Source of the DNA: an uncultured Flavobacteriaceae bacterium
GTDB taxonomy: Bacteria; Bacteroidota; Bacteroidia; Flavobacteriales; Flavobacteriaceae
Length of the DNA: 64,000 nucleotides
NCBI GenBank assembly: GCA_943842245.1
Contig: CALTAJ010000001.1
Span: 744,001-808,000, forward strand
Reading direction: 5' to 3'
Below are positions 1 to 8,225 of the stretch, piece by piece (position 1 is the stretch's first letter; each line of letters starts with the position of its first letter). Below the pieces are notes generated by a model, which was not told the origin of the DNA, did no database searches, and worked only from the letters and a program-made list of their open reading frames with translations. A program made the translations under genes and the position numbers.

Positions 1-3000
1 TTAAAGATATTTTTTGTCGTTATAAAACTCAAAAAGGATTCAAAGTTCATAGGAAAGCTGGTTGGGATACTCACGGCCTTCCAGTGGAGTTAGGTGTTGA
101 AGAAGAATTAGGTATAACAAAAGATGAAATTGGAAAAAGTATTTCTGTAGAAGAATACAATGCGGCATGTAAAAAAGCCGTTATGAGATATACCGATATA
201 TGGCATGAGCTTACAGAAAGAATAGGATACTGGGTTGATATGAAAGACCCTTATGTAACATATACATCTAAGTATATGGAAAGTGTTTGGTGGTTGATTA
301 AACAAATTCATAAAAAGGGTTTGCTTTACAAGGGCTACACCATTCAGCCATATTCCCCAGTGGCAGGAACTGGGTTAAGCTCTCATGAGCTAAATCAACC
401 AGGAGCTTATCAAGATGCTACTGATACAACTGTTACCGCTCAGTTCAAGACAATTTTAGAAAGTCTTCCTGAGAAACTTAAAGGAGATATTCCATTATAT
501 ATTTTAGCTTGGACAACTACGCCTTGGACCTTACCTTCTAATACAGCTTTAACAGTTGGTAAAAATATTGATTATATTGTAGTGAGCACCTTTAACCAAT
601 ATACCTTTGAGCCTGTTCGCTTACTTCTTGCTAAAGATCTTGTAACAAAACAATTCGGAAAAACTTATGAATTCTCTGAAACACTTGAAAATTATAAATC
701 AGGAGATAAAAAAATTCCCTATATAGTAGAAGTTGAAATTAAGGGTTCTGAATTATTAGAAACTCGATATGAACAAATATGGTCAGAATCTCCTCCTCCT
801 CTAGAAAATCCAGAAAATGCATTTCGTGTTATATCAGGAGATTTTGTTACTACTGAAGACGGTACCGGGATAGTTCACACAGCCCCAACTTTTGGTGCAG
901 ACGACGCCAAAGTTGCAAAAGAAGCATGCCCTGAAGTTCCTCCATTACTAATATTAGATGAAAATAGTAACAAAGTTCCCCTTGTAGATCTTCAAGGGCG
1001 TTTTCGTAAAGCTGTTGGAAAACTAGGAGAGCGATTTGTTAAGAATGATTATTATCCTGAAGGGAAAGCTCCTGAGCGTTCTACAGATGTAGAAATTGCC
1101 ATTCAACTAAAAAAAGAAAATAAAGCTTTTAAAGTAGAAAAATACGTTCATTCTTATCCAAATTGCTGGAGAACAGATAAGCCAATTTTATACTATCCTT
1201 TAGACTCATGGTTTATTAAAGTTACAGAGGTGCGTGATTTAATGTCGGAGCTCAACAAAGAAATTAATTGGAAACCAAAATCAACTGGAGAAGGTCGTTT
1301 TGGAAACTGGCTTGCAAATGCAAACGATTGGAATCTTTCACGCTCACGTTTTTGGGGCATTCCACTACCTATTTGGCGTACAGAAGACGGGAAAGAAAGT
1401 ATTGTTATAGGTTCAATTGGAGAGCTGAAAGAAGCTATTGAAGTTTCAAAATCAATTGGATTAATGAAAGATAACCCTTTACAGGAATTTAAAGAAGGGG
1501 TATTTTCAAATGAAAACTATGATCTTGTAGATATTCATAAAAATGTTGTAGATAAAATTATTTTAAGTAGTTCTGAAGGTAAGCCCATGTATCGCGAAGC
1601 TGATTTAATTGATGTTTGGTTTGATTCTGGATCTATGCCTTACGCTCAATGGCATTATCCTTTTGAAAACAAAGATTTTATTGATGGTGGAAGACGATTT
1701 CCCGCAGACTATATTGCTGAGGGGGTAGATCAAACTCGAGGATGGTTTTATACACTCCATGCAATTTCAACTTTAGTTTTTGGTAAAAAGGCTTATAAAA
1801 ATGTTGTTTCCAATGGACTAGTCTTAGATAAGACTGGCCAGAAAATGTCCAAGCGTCTAGGCAATGCAGTAGATCCTTTTGAAATTTTAAATAAATATGG
1901 CCCCGATGCTACTCGCTGGTATATGATTTCTAATGCTAACCCTTGGGATAATCTTAAGTTTGATGAACAGGGTATTTCTGAAGTTCAACGTAAGTTCTTT
2001 GGAACTCTATATAATACTTTTTCTTTTTTTAGCCTCTACGCTAACATAGATGAGTTTGATCCTTATAAAGAAGCTCCAACCCCAATTTTAAAAAGGGCTG
2101 AATTAGATCAATGGATTTTATCTGAGCTACATAGTTTGATTAAATCAGTAGATGATGCCTATGAAGACTATGAGCCTACAAAAGCCTGTCGTGCTATTTC
2201 TGATTTTGTCCAAGAAAAATTAAGTAATTGGTATATTAGATTATGCCGAAGACGTTTTTGGAAAGGCGAATATGGCCAAGATAAGATTAATGCTTATCAA
2301 ACTCTTCACGAATGCTTAGTCACAATTTCAAAACTTTCTGCTCCTATAGCCCCTTTTTACATGGATCGTTTGTATCAAGACTTAATTCAAAAAACTCAAA
2401 CATCAATTCATCTGACAGATTTCCCTGAATCAAATCCTTCTTTTGTGAACATTGAACTAGAAGACCAAATCAACACTGCTAGAACTTTGACATCACTTGC
2501 ACTTTCGCTTAGAAAGAAAGTACAAATAAAAGTGCGGCAGCCTTTACAAAAAATGATCATCCCTTTCAAAAATCAAATCGAAAGATCAAGAATTGAATGT
2601 GTAGTAAGCCAATTAAAAGGAGAAATTAATATCAAAGAAGTTGAGCTTCTAGATGACGCAAACGCTATTTTAGTTAAAGATATTCGTCCCAATTTCAAGA
2701 CGTTAGGGCCTCGTTTTGGTGGTGAATTGAAAGATGTTATTCAGCTTATATCTCAGTTAAGTCCTAAACAGATCAATGAAATTGAAGAAAAAAGCCAACT
2801 TGAAGTTAAACTCAATGAAAAAAATATTATTTTAGAAAGTTCAGATGTTGAAATCTTTTTTAAAGATATTGAAGGATGGCAAGTGGCCCAAGGTGGGGGC
2901 ATGACTGTTGCCTTAGACATGAAGCTAAGCCCAGAATTAAAAAAAGAAGGAATTGCGAGAGAACTGGTAAATAGAGTTCAAAACCATAGAAAAGACAGAG

Positions 3001-3203
3001 GTCTTGAAGTCACTGATAAAATTGACATTTTCTTGAAAAACGAACCAAAGTTAGAGGCAGCTGTTTTAGAAAATAAAACATATATACTTTCTGAAACACT
3101 AACTAAAAACTTATATTTTAAACCCATGATTGAGGAGGGGTATATCCTCGAATTTGAAGATATAAAAACAGAAATTTTTATTAAAAAATATTCTCATGAG
3201 TAA
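1..3203 (+). CDS. ileS: isoleucine--tRNA ligase, 5'-truncated by window edge
   Basis: Cytoplasmic enzyme that charges tRNA-Ile and edits mischarged valine. The reading frame is open from base 3 with no start codon, so the 5' end lies outside the window; the GTG at 84 is an internal Val codon in the family motif GWDTHGLPVE, not a start. About 1066 residues are visible. The N-terminal HIGH-type motif is just missing, while TTPWTLPSN (editing-domain border), the WFDSGS stretch and the catalytic loop KMSKR (near bases 1842-1856) are present, followed by the anticodon-binding domain. I see no C-terminal zinc-finger cysteine cluster, which fits the long Bacteroidetes/eukaryote-like IleS type. The stop overlaps the next gene by 8 bp, suggesting co-transcription. 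Confidence 0.97.
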   Translation, partial: KDIFCRYKTQKGFKVHRKAGWDTHGLPVELGVEEELGITKDEIGKSISVEEYNAACKKAVMRYTDIWHELTERIGYWVDMKDPYVTYTSKYMESVWWLIKQIHKKGLLYKGYTIQPYSPVAGTGLSSHELNQPGAYQDATDTTVTAQFKTILESLPEKLKGDIPLYILAWTTTPWTLPSNTALTVGKNIDYIVVSTFNQYTFEPVRLLLAKDLVTKQFGKTYEFSETLENYKSGDKKIPYIVEVEIKGSELLETRYEQIWSESPPPLENPENAFRVISGDFVTTEDGTGIVHTAPTFGADDAKVAKEACPEVPPLLILDENSNKVPLVDLQGRFRKAVGKLGERFVKNDYYPEGKAPERSTDVEIAIQLKKENKAFKVEKYVHSYPNCWRTDKPILYYPLDSWFIKVTEVRDLMSELNKEINWKPKSTGEGRFGNWLANANDWNLSRSRFWGIPLPIWRTEDGKESIVIGSIGELKEAIEVSKSIGLMKDNPLQEFKEGVFSNENYDLVDIHKNVVDKIILSSSEGKPMYREADLIDVWFDSGSMPYAQWHYPFENKDFIDGGRRFPADYIAEGVDQTRGWFYTLHAISTLVFGKKAYKNVVSNGLVLDKTGQKMSKRLGNAVDPFEILNKYGPDATRWYMISNANPWDNLKFDEQGISEVQRKFFGTLYNTFSFFSLYANIDEFDPYKEAPTPILKRAELDQWILSELHSLIKSVDDAYEDYEPTKACRAISDFVQEKLSNWYIRLCRRRFWKGEYGQDKINAYQTLHECLVTISKLSAPIAPFYMDRLYQDLIQKTQTSIHLTDFPESNPSFVNIELEDQINTARTLTSLALSLRKKVQIKVRQPLQKMIIPFKNQIERSRIECVVSQLKGEINIKEVELLDDANAILVKDIRPNFKTLGPRFGGELKDVIQLISQLSPKQINEIEEKSQLEVKLNEKNIILESSDVEIFFKDIEGWQVAQGGGMTVALDMKLSPELKKEGIARELVNRVQNHRKDRGLEVTDKIDIFLKNEPKLEAAVLENKTYILSETLTKNLYFKPMIEEGYILEFEDIKTEIFIKKYSHE

Positions 3204-3573
3204 AAAAACACGATACAGCGACAAAGAGCTCCAGGAGTTCAAGACGTTAATAGAAGAAAAAATCGAAAAAGCAAATGCGGATCTTGAGCTTTTAAAAAGT
3301 ACTTATATGAATAATGGAAATAATGGTACTGAAGATACAGCTCCTACCTTTAAAGCTTTTGAAGAAGGTTCTGAAACCATGTCCAAGGAAGCAAATACTC
3401 AATTGGCTATTCGTCAGGAAAAATTCATTCGTGATTTAAAAAATGCTTTAATCCGTATTGAGAATAAAACTTATGGCGTTTGCCGAGTTACTGGAAATCT
3501 GATTAATAAGAAACGATTATTTTTAGTTCCCCATGCTACTCTTAGCATAGAGGCAAAGAATATGCAGAAATAA
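3196..3573 (+). CDS. TraR/DksA-family protein lacking the zinc cysteines
   Basis: Likely RNA polymerase secondary-channel protein of the DksA/TraR family, common just after ileS in Flavobacteria. The 125-residue protein starts with a charged coiled-coil (about residues 8-90) and ends in the degenerate C-terminal globule around YGVCRVTGNLI, where family members normally carry a four-Cys zinc site. Only one Cys (residue 96) remains, so zinc binding is unlikely. The ATG lies inside the end of ileS (8-bp overlap), which fixes the start and suggests translational coupling. The function in Bacteroidetes is inferred from the family only. Confidence 0.85.
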   Translation: MSKKTRYSDKELQEFKTLIEEKIEKANADLELLKSTYMNNGNNGTEDTAPTFKAFEEGSETMSKEANTQLAIRQEKFIRDLKNALIRIENKTYGVCRVTGNLINKKRLFLVPHATLSIEAKNMQK

Positions 3574-3613
3574 TCTTAAAAAAGTTCTGAATACAAAAAA
3601 AACATACTTTAAC

Positions 3614-4255
3614 TTGGCATGGGCGCTGGGAATTATCTTGATCACTTTATTTTTAGATCAATCAACTAAGATTTACATAAAACTAAACTACCCGCTATCA
3701 GGTTACGGAGTTCCTCCAATTATAGACTGGGGATTTTTTAAATTACTTTTTGTAGAAAATAAGGGAATGGCAATGGGTGCCAAGCTAAACGACTTTATCC
3801 CCTTTCTTTCTGAAGATACAGGAAAACTGATTCTCTCCTTATTTCGTATTGTTGCAATTTTTGGTTTGGGTTACTGGCTTTGGGATACAATTAAGAAACA
3901 AAGCGGAACATTATTAAATTGGGCTCTTGCGTTAATCTTTGCTGGAGCATTGGGCAATATTATTGATTCTATATTATACGGAGTTTTATTCACCGATAGT
4001 TACGGACAGATTGCGGAAATTTTCCCTGAAAAAGGATATGCGCCACTTTTTTATGGACACGTGGTAGATATGCTTCAATTCCCATTAGTAGAATGGACTT
4101 GGCCCTCATGGATACCATGGATTGGTGGGGATAACTACTTATTTTTTCAATACATCTTTAATATTGCTGATACTGCTATAAGTACAGGTGTGGGAATTCT
4201 AATTGCTTTTAACAAAAAGATTTTTTCAAAACCTGACTCTTTACCAAGTTCATAA
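3614..4255 (+). CDS. lspA: lipoprotein signal peptidase (signal peptidase II)
   Basis: Inner-membrane aspartic protease that removes the signal peptide of prolipoproteins; the window encodes many lipoproteins that need it. The protein has four hydrophobic segments, DQSTK near the N-terminus, and the two catalytic-Asp motifs GNIIDS (Asp118) and NIADTA (Asp186). At 213 residues it is longer than E. coli LspA because of an insert between the two Asp motifs, usual in Bacteroidetes. The start is uncertain: no ATG is in frame, and TTG at 3614 is the best candidate; the frame stays open upstream into the end of the DksA-like gene. It completes the ileS-dksA-lspA gene set. Confidence 0.93.
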   Translation: MAWALGIILITLFLDQSTKIYIKLNYPLSGYGVPPIIDWGFFKLLFVENKGMAMGAKLNDFIPFLSEDTGKLILSLFRIVAIFGLGYWLWDTIKKQSGTLLNWALALIFAGALGNIIDSILYGVLFTDSYGQIAEIFPEKGYAPLFYGHVVDMLQFPLVEWTWPSWIPWIGGDNYLFFQYIFNIADTAISTGVGILIAFNKKIFSKPDSLPSS

Positions 4256-4256
4256 G

Positions 4257-4475
4257 TTAAGCTTGAGGCAACTTAAATAGGTCTTCAACCTTACACTTAA
4301 GAGTATTTGCAATTTTTAATGCTAAAACTGTAGATGGAATGTATACCCCATTTTCAATAGCATTAATGCTCTTTCTTGAAACTTCTGCAGAAACTGATAA
4401 TTCTTGTTGAGTTAAACCAGAAGATTTTCGGAGTTCCTCAAGACTATTTTGAAGTTTTTTATGATTCTTCCCCAA
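4257..4475 (-). CDS. small XRE-family (Cro/CI-like) transcriptional regulator
   Basis: A 72-residue single-domain DNA-binding protein. A helix-turn-helix of the Cro/CI type spans about residues 12-66 (SGLTQQELSVSAEVSRKSI is the two-helix core), with the family signature ENGVYIPS and the end LFKL. It lies 2 bp downstream of a DUF6249-like membrane protein gene on the same strand, so the two are surely one transcript. The GTAACG inverted repeat at the promoter of that transcript (4901-4947) is a plausible operator, making autorepression likely. Its stop lies 1 bp from the convergent lspA stop. Confidence 0.88.
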   Translation of the reverse strand: MGKNHKKLQNSLEELRKSSGLTQQELSVSAEVSRKSINAIENGVYIPSTVLALKIANTLKCKVEDLFKLPQA

Positions 4476-4477
4476 AA

Positions 4478-4879
4478 TTATTTTTTTTCAAATTCTTCAA
4501 CAGCATCAGTTAATTCTTTACCTGTATTTGGATAAAGGTATCCAGCTATCATAGTTCCAATACCGCAAAAACTAACTAATGCCCCAACACCTTCTAAAAT
4601 ACGTCCAATGGCTAAAAAACTAAGTAGATAAAGACCAACACCCACAAAAATTGTTATAACTCCGCTTCTTCGATAGTCAACGGGTTCCTTCTTTCTTTCT
4701 TCAAAAATTCTTAATAACTCTTCAACTTTGGTCGGGTCCTCAAGATTCTTAGATATTTCAAGCACTGCTTCTCTCTTTCCCTTACCTTCATAATACACAT
4801 AGGTAAATGCAGCAACTGGAATTATAATTCCAGCAAGTATTCCAAAAATAGGTATTAAAAGTTCAGTTTGATATTCCAT
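4478..4879 (-). CDS. DUF6249-like three-helix membrane protein
   Basis: Predicted inner-membrane protein of unknown function (about 133 residues from the ATG at 4879). It has one N-terminal membrane helix (about residues 7-29), a charged cytoplasmic stretch with a short amphipathic EELLRIFEERKKE segment, and two more helices (about 73-90 and 96-113), ending in an acidic tail. This resembles the DUF6249 family that is often paired with a small XRE regulator in Bacteroidetes; the family assignment is from memory of the layout, not a search. I prefer the start at MEYQTE over an upstream in-frame GTG (4918), because the candidate promoter at 4907-4914 lies between them. Confidence 0.75.
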   Translation of the reverse strand: MEYQTELLIPIFGILAGIIIPVAAFTYVYYEGKGKREAVLEISKNLEDPTKVEELLRIFEERKKEPVDYRRSGVITIFVGVGLYLLSFLAIGRILEGVGALVSFCGIGTMIAGYLYPNTGKELTDAVEEFEKK

Positions 4880-4900
4880 GATTTTATATTTTTTGTTAAT

Positions 4901-4947
4901 GTAACGCAAACTTACCATTTATTTTCAACATGAGTAGTATACGTTAC
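4901..4947 (-). promoter_or_regulatory. putative promoter and operator of the DUF6249-XRE unit
   Basis: Read on the minus strand, TAAGTTTG (4907-4914) matches the Bacteroidetes -7 element TAnnTTTG. It is flanked directly by CGTTAC (4901-4906 on the plus strand reads GTAACG), and a matching inverted copy lies at 4942-4947, next to the palindrome GTATAC. The 6-bp arms are 35 bp apart. No good -33 TTG was seen at the right spacing. Position over the -7 element suggests an operator for the downstream XRE protein. Confidence 0.45.
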
Positions 4948-4956
4948 AACAATATA

Positions 4957-5529
4957 TTAAGGAAAATTTATTATCTCTTTAGGATTGACACAATAATCTA
5001 AGGAAATATCTTCGCAGCGAATACCCTCTATTTGATCCACAGGTTTAAAGAAAGAAAGTCCTACCTTAATTACTTCTGACTTACAGTTTGCTAAAAAATT
5101 ATCATAAAAACCGTTACCATAGCCTACACGATGTCCGCTTTTATCATAACTAAGCAATGGCGTAAACACAACATCCAGTTGATATGGTTTAATTAAAATT
5201 CCCTTATCTGGTTCCGGAATTCCCCAAGAATTGATTCTAATCTTAGTGCTGTCTGTCAATAAAATATGTTCTAAATTTTTTCCTCTGACTTTAGGAACTA
5301 TTACCTGCTTGTCCCTTCCTTGAAGCATCGTCAATATTAGAGAGGTATCAATTTCTGCCTTAGATTGTATGGGAAGAAATAAGTGATAGTACTCAAAATC
5401 CCAAATGGGGAGTTTTAAACACATATTTGCAATATCAAAACTTAATTTTTCATGTTCCGCTTCGCAGAGTTCAAGACGCTTTTTTAAAAAATTGGCTCTT
5501 AATTTTGCTTTTGAAGCTTTAGGATTCAT
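4957..5529 (-). CDS. fau: 5-formyltetrahydrofolate cyclo-ligase
   Basis: Converts 5-formyl-THF to 5,10-methenyl-THF with ATP, returning the storage form of folate to one-carbon metabolism in the cytoplasm. The 190-residue protein has the N-terminal basic helix (KAKLRANFLKKR), the VPK nucleotide-binding stretch near residue 78 and the family signature GYGNGFYD at 136-143 (normally GxGGGYYD). The length is normal for the family. It is divergent from uvrC with only 53 bp between the two starts. Gene symbol fau/mthfs/ygfA are equivalents. Confidence 0.93.
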   Translation of the reverse strand: MNPKASKAKLRANFLKKRLELCEAEHEKLSFDIANMCLKLPIWDFEYYHLFLPIQSKAEIDTSLILTMLQGRDKQVIVPKVRGKNLEHILLTDSTKIRINSWGIPEPDKGILIKPYQLDVVFTPLLSYDKSGHRVGYGNGFYDNFLANCKSEVIKVGLSFFKPVDQIEGIRCEDISLDYCVNPKEIINFP

Positions 5530-5582
5530 GAAATGATATTCTAATTGATAATAGACCCAAAGAAAATCAATATTTTCGTTTT

Positions 5583-7316
5583 GTGAAATTAGATGCGATT
5601 GAAATTCAGATAAAAAGTTTACCCGAAGTCCCTGGGGTTTATCAATATTATGATAAACAAGATAAAATTATCTATATCGGGAAAGCAAAAAATCTAAAAA
5701 AACGAGTAAGCTCATATTTTAATAGAATACAAGATAATCACAAAACTAGATTGTTAGTAAAAAATATAAATCGAATAGAACACGTTGTTGTAGATTCTGA
5801 AATGGATGCCCTTCTCCTAGAAAATAACCTAATTAAAAAATACAAACCCCGATATAATATTCTTTTAAAAGATGACAAAACTTATCCATGGATTTGTCTA
5901 GAAAAACAACCTAAACCTAAAATATTTTTTACTAGAAATATAACTGACAAATCAAGAGAATATTTTGGTCCATTTACAAGTGTTAAGCATTTAAAAATTT
6001 TGATTCAATTAATAAAAGAAACCTATCCATTTTTAAATCAGGAATTGAATCATCTTTTAAAAATTAACAATAAAGAATCATCTATTTTTTTATTTGATAA
6101 ACATGAACTTTCAATTAAACAATTGATCAATGGAAATTTGAATTTCTGTATTAATCATTTTAAAAAAGAAATGAGGGTGCTATCAAATGAATTAAAATTC
6201 GAAGAAGCTCAAGTTTTGAAAGAAAAAATTAATGCACTAGTTGGTTACCAAGCAAAATCAACAATTGTAAACCCTAAAATCAGTAATGTAGATGTTTTTT
6301 CAATTATTTCTGATGAAAGTCATGGTTATATAAATTACCTACAAGTATCATTTGGTGCAATTGTAAGATCACATACAATAGAGATTAAAAAAAAATTAGA
6401 TGAAAAAAATGTGAGCCTTTTACAACTAGGTATAATTGAGATTAGACGGCTTTTTTCAAGTATTTCAAAGACTTTATTCTTGTCCCACAAAGTTTCATTA
6501 GGTGAAGAACTAAAGGTTTTTGTTCCTCAACAAGGAGACAAAAAGAAGTTGGTAGATTTATCAATTAGAAATGCAAAATATTTCCGTATTGATCGCTATA
6601 AACAGATGAAAATTACTGATCCTGATCGTCATACTAAACGTATTATGAGTCAAATGAAAGTAGATTTGAGATTGCCAAAAGAACCGATTCATATTGAATG
6701 CTTTGATAATTCAAATATTCAAGGATCTAATCCGGTTGCAGCTTGTATAGTTTTTAAAAATGGGAAGCCAAGTAAAAAAGAATACCGTCATTACAATATC
6801 AAAACAGTAAATGGTCCTGACGATTTTGCATCTATGGAGGAAGTTGTATTTAGGCGCTATAAAAGACTTTTAGAAGAAGATGCTTCCCTTCCCCAGTTAA
6901 TAGTTATTGATGGAGGTAAAGGACAACTTTCTTCGGCTGTAAAAAGTTTAGATATTCTTGGATTACGAGGGAAAATATCAATCTTAGGAATTGCTAAACG
7001 TCTTGAAGAAATCTATTTTCCTAATGATAGTATTCCCTTGTACTTAGATAAAAAATCTGAAAGTCTAAAAATTCTTCAGCGAGCAAGAGACGAGGCCCAC
7101 AGATTTGGAATAATCTTTCACCGTCAAAAAAGAAGCAAAAGTAGTCTGACATCTAAGTTGGACGTAATTCCAGGAATAGGTCCTGCAACTCGAGAAAAAT
7201 TATTAAGCTCTCTAAAGTCATTTAAGCGTATTAAATCAGCTTCAAAAAGAGAGGTAATTAATATTTTAGGAAAGGAAAAGGGAGCAAGAATCTATGAGGC
7301 TCTCCAAAAAAATTGA
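5583..7316 (+). CDS. uvrC: excinuclease ABC subunit C, lacking the Cys cluster region
   Basis: Makes both incisions in nucleotide excision repair with UvrA/UvrB. Domains in order: GIY-YIG nuclease (PGVYQYY...IIYIGKAKNLKKR, about 17-90), UVR domain that contacts UvrB (about 197-219, LKFEEAQVLKEKI), RNase H-like nuclease (ECFDNSN 372-378, VIDGGKGQLS 441-450, DEAHRF 503-508), and a helix-hairpin-helix pair (VIPGIGPATREKL about 528-540). The start is GTG at 5583; the nearby ATG is out of frame. Odd feature: the segment between GIY-YIG and UVR (about 145-195), which in most UvrC proteins carries four Cys, here has one Cys and looks replaced. At 577 residues it is slightly short. Confidence 0.96.
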   Translation: MKLDAIEIQIKSLPEVPGVYQYYDKQDKIIYIGKAKNLKKRVSSYFNRIQDNHKTRLLVKNINRIEHVVVDSEMDALLLENNLIKKYKPRYNILLKDDKTYPWICLEKQPKPKIFFTRNITDKSREYFGPFTSVKHLKILIQLIKETYPFLNQELNHLLKINNKESSIFLFDKHELSIKQLINGNLNFCINHFKKEMRVLSNELKFEEAQVLKEKINALVGYQAKSTIVNPKISNVDVFSIISDESHGYINYLQVSFGAIVRSHTIEIKKKLDEKNVSLLQLGIIEIRRLFSSISKTLFLSHKVSLGEELKVFVPQQGDKKKLVDLSIRNAKYFRIDRYKQMKITDPDRHTKRIMSQMKVDLRLPKEPIHIECFDNSNIQGSNPVAACIVFKNGKPSKKEYRHYNIKTVNGPDDFASMEEVVFRRYKRLLEEDASLPQLIVIDGGKGQLSSAVKSLDILGLRGKISILGIAKRLEEIYFPNDSIPLYLDKKSESLKILQRARDEAHRFGIIFHRQKRSKSSLTSKLDVIPGIGPATREKLLSSLKSFKRIKSASKREVINILGKEKGARIYEALQKN

Positions 7317-7364
7317 AGATGGTATTACAAAAAGCTCAATAAAGAGATTTATTATCTTTGATTT

Positions 7365-8162
7365 ATGTTAAAACAGATTATCCTAGTTTTTTTGATTGCT
7401 ATTAATTGGAGTTTTTCTCAAATCATTTCGGAACCTAATTTACCTCCTATCGAATCTTTCCAAGATGGAGAATGGTTTCAATTACGCCTTCATTATGGTC
7501 CTTTTAACGCTAGTTATGCTTCTTTTTCTTTAGAAAGTGATTCGTTAAATAATAAGGCCGTATTTCATGCCAAAGGCTTTGGAGAAACTACAGGTATAGC
7601 TAAATGGTTTTTTAAGGTAGAGGATTACTACGAAAGCTACTTTGACCAAAAAACAGGTCTTCCATATAAATTTGTTAGAGATATTAATGAGGGAGGATAC
7701 ACCAAAAATATTGAAATTGATTTTGATCATGATGAAGCAACTGCATTTGTTCATGACAAAAAAAGGAATGAGATTAATGAATTTTCAATTGAATATGGAG
7801 TACAAGATTTAATCTCAAGTTTTTATTTTTTAAGAAAATTTTATCCCAAAAAAGGAGTGAAAGTCAATGATAGTTTTGATATAAATATGTTTTTTGATAA
7901 TGAAAACTATGTTTTTAAGCTTAAACATCTCGGTAGTGAAACTATCCGGTCAAAATTTGGAAAAATTAGGTGTTTAAAGTTTCGCCCTTTTGTTCAATCA
8001 GGTAGAGTATTTGAAGAACAAGAAAGTGTCACCCTTTGGGTTTCAGATGATAAAAATCGACTGCCCATTCGCCTTCAAGCAGATATTTTGGTAGGATCAA
8101 TAAAAGCAGACCTGGAAAATTTTAAAAACCTTAGGCATCCTTTTGAGATCTTAATAGAATAG
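7365..8162 (+). CDS. DUF3108 secreted protein
   Basis: A 265-residue exported protein with a Sec signal peptide (about residues 1-18, cut after the SFSQ region) and a beta-rich body of the DUF3108 family (residues about 30-260: FQLRLHYGPFNASYA near the start, KVEDYYESYFD, VTLWVSDDKNRLPI near the end). Function unknown; the family resembles periplasmic lipid- or envelope-handling beta proteins. It sits directly upstream of an M23 peptidase lipoprotein gene, a Flavobacteria arrangement that hints at an envelope role. A -7-like TATCTTTG lies at 7353-7360, very close to the ATG, but without a clear -33 box. Confidence 0.85.
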   Translation: MLKQIILVFLIAINWSFSQIISEPNLPPIESFQDGEWFQLRLHYGPFNASYASFSLESDSLNNKAVFHAKGFGETTGIAKWFFKVEDYYESYFDQKTGLPYKFVRDINEGGYTKNIEIDFDHDEATAFVHDKKRNEINEFSIEYGVQDLISSFYFLRKFYPKKGVKVNDSFDINMFFDNENYVFKLKHLGSETIRSKFGKIRCLKFRPFVQSGRVFEEQESVTLWVSDDKNRLPIRLQADILVGSIKADLENFKNLRHPFEILIE

Positions 8163-8225
8163 TTTAAAAATAGGGTATAACTTTTCTATATGGTTTTTAT
8201 TTAATTTAAATAAGTTTCGAAATTT

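Noticed and set aside
84-86. GTG at 84 as the start of ileS
   Set aside because: The frame stays open to base 3 and encodes family-conserved sequence (GWDTHGLP) before this codon, so the gene begins outside the window.
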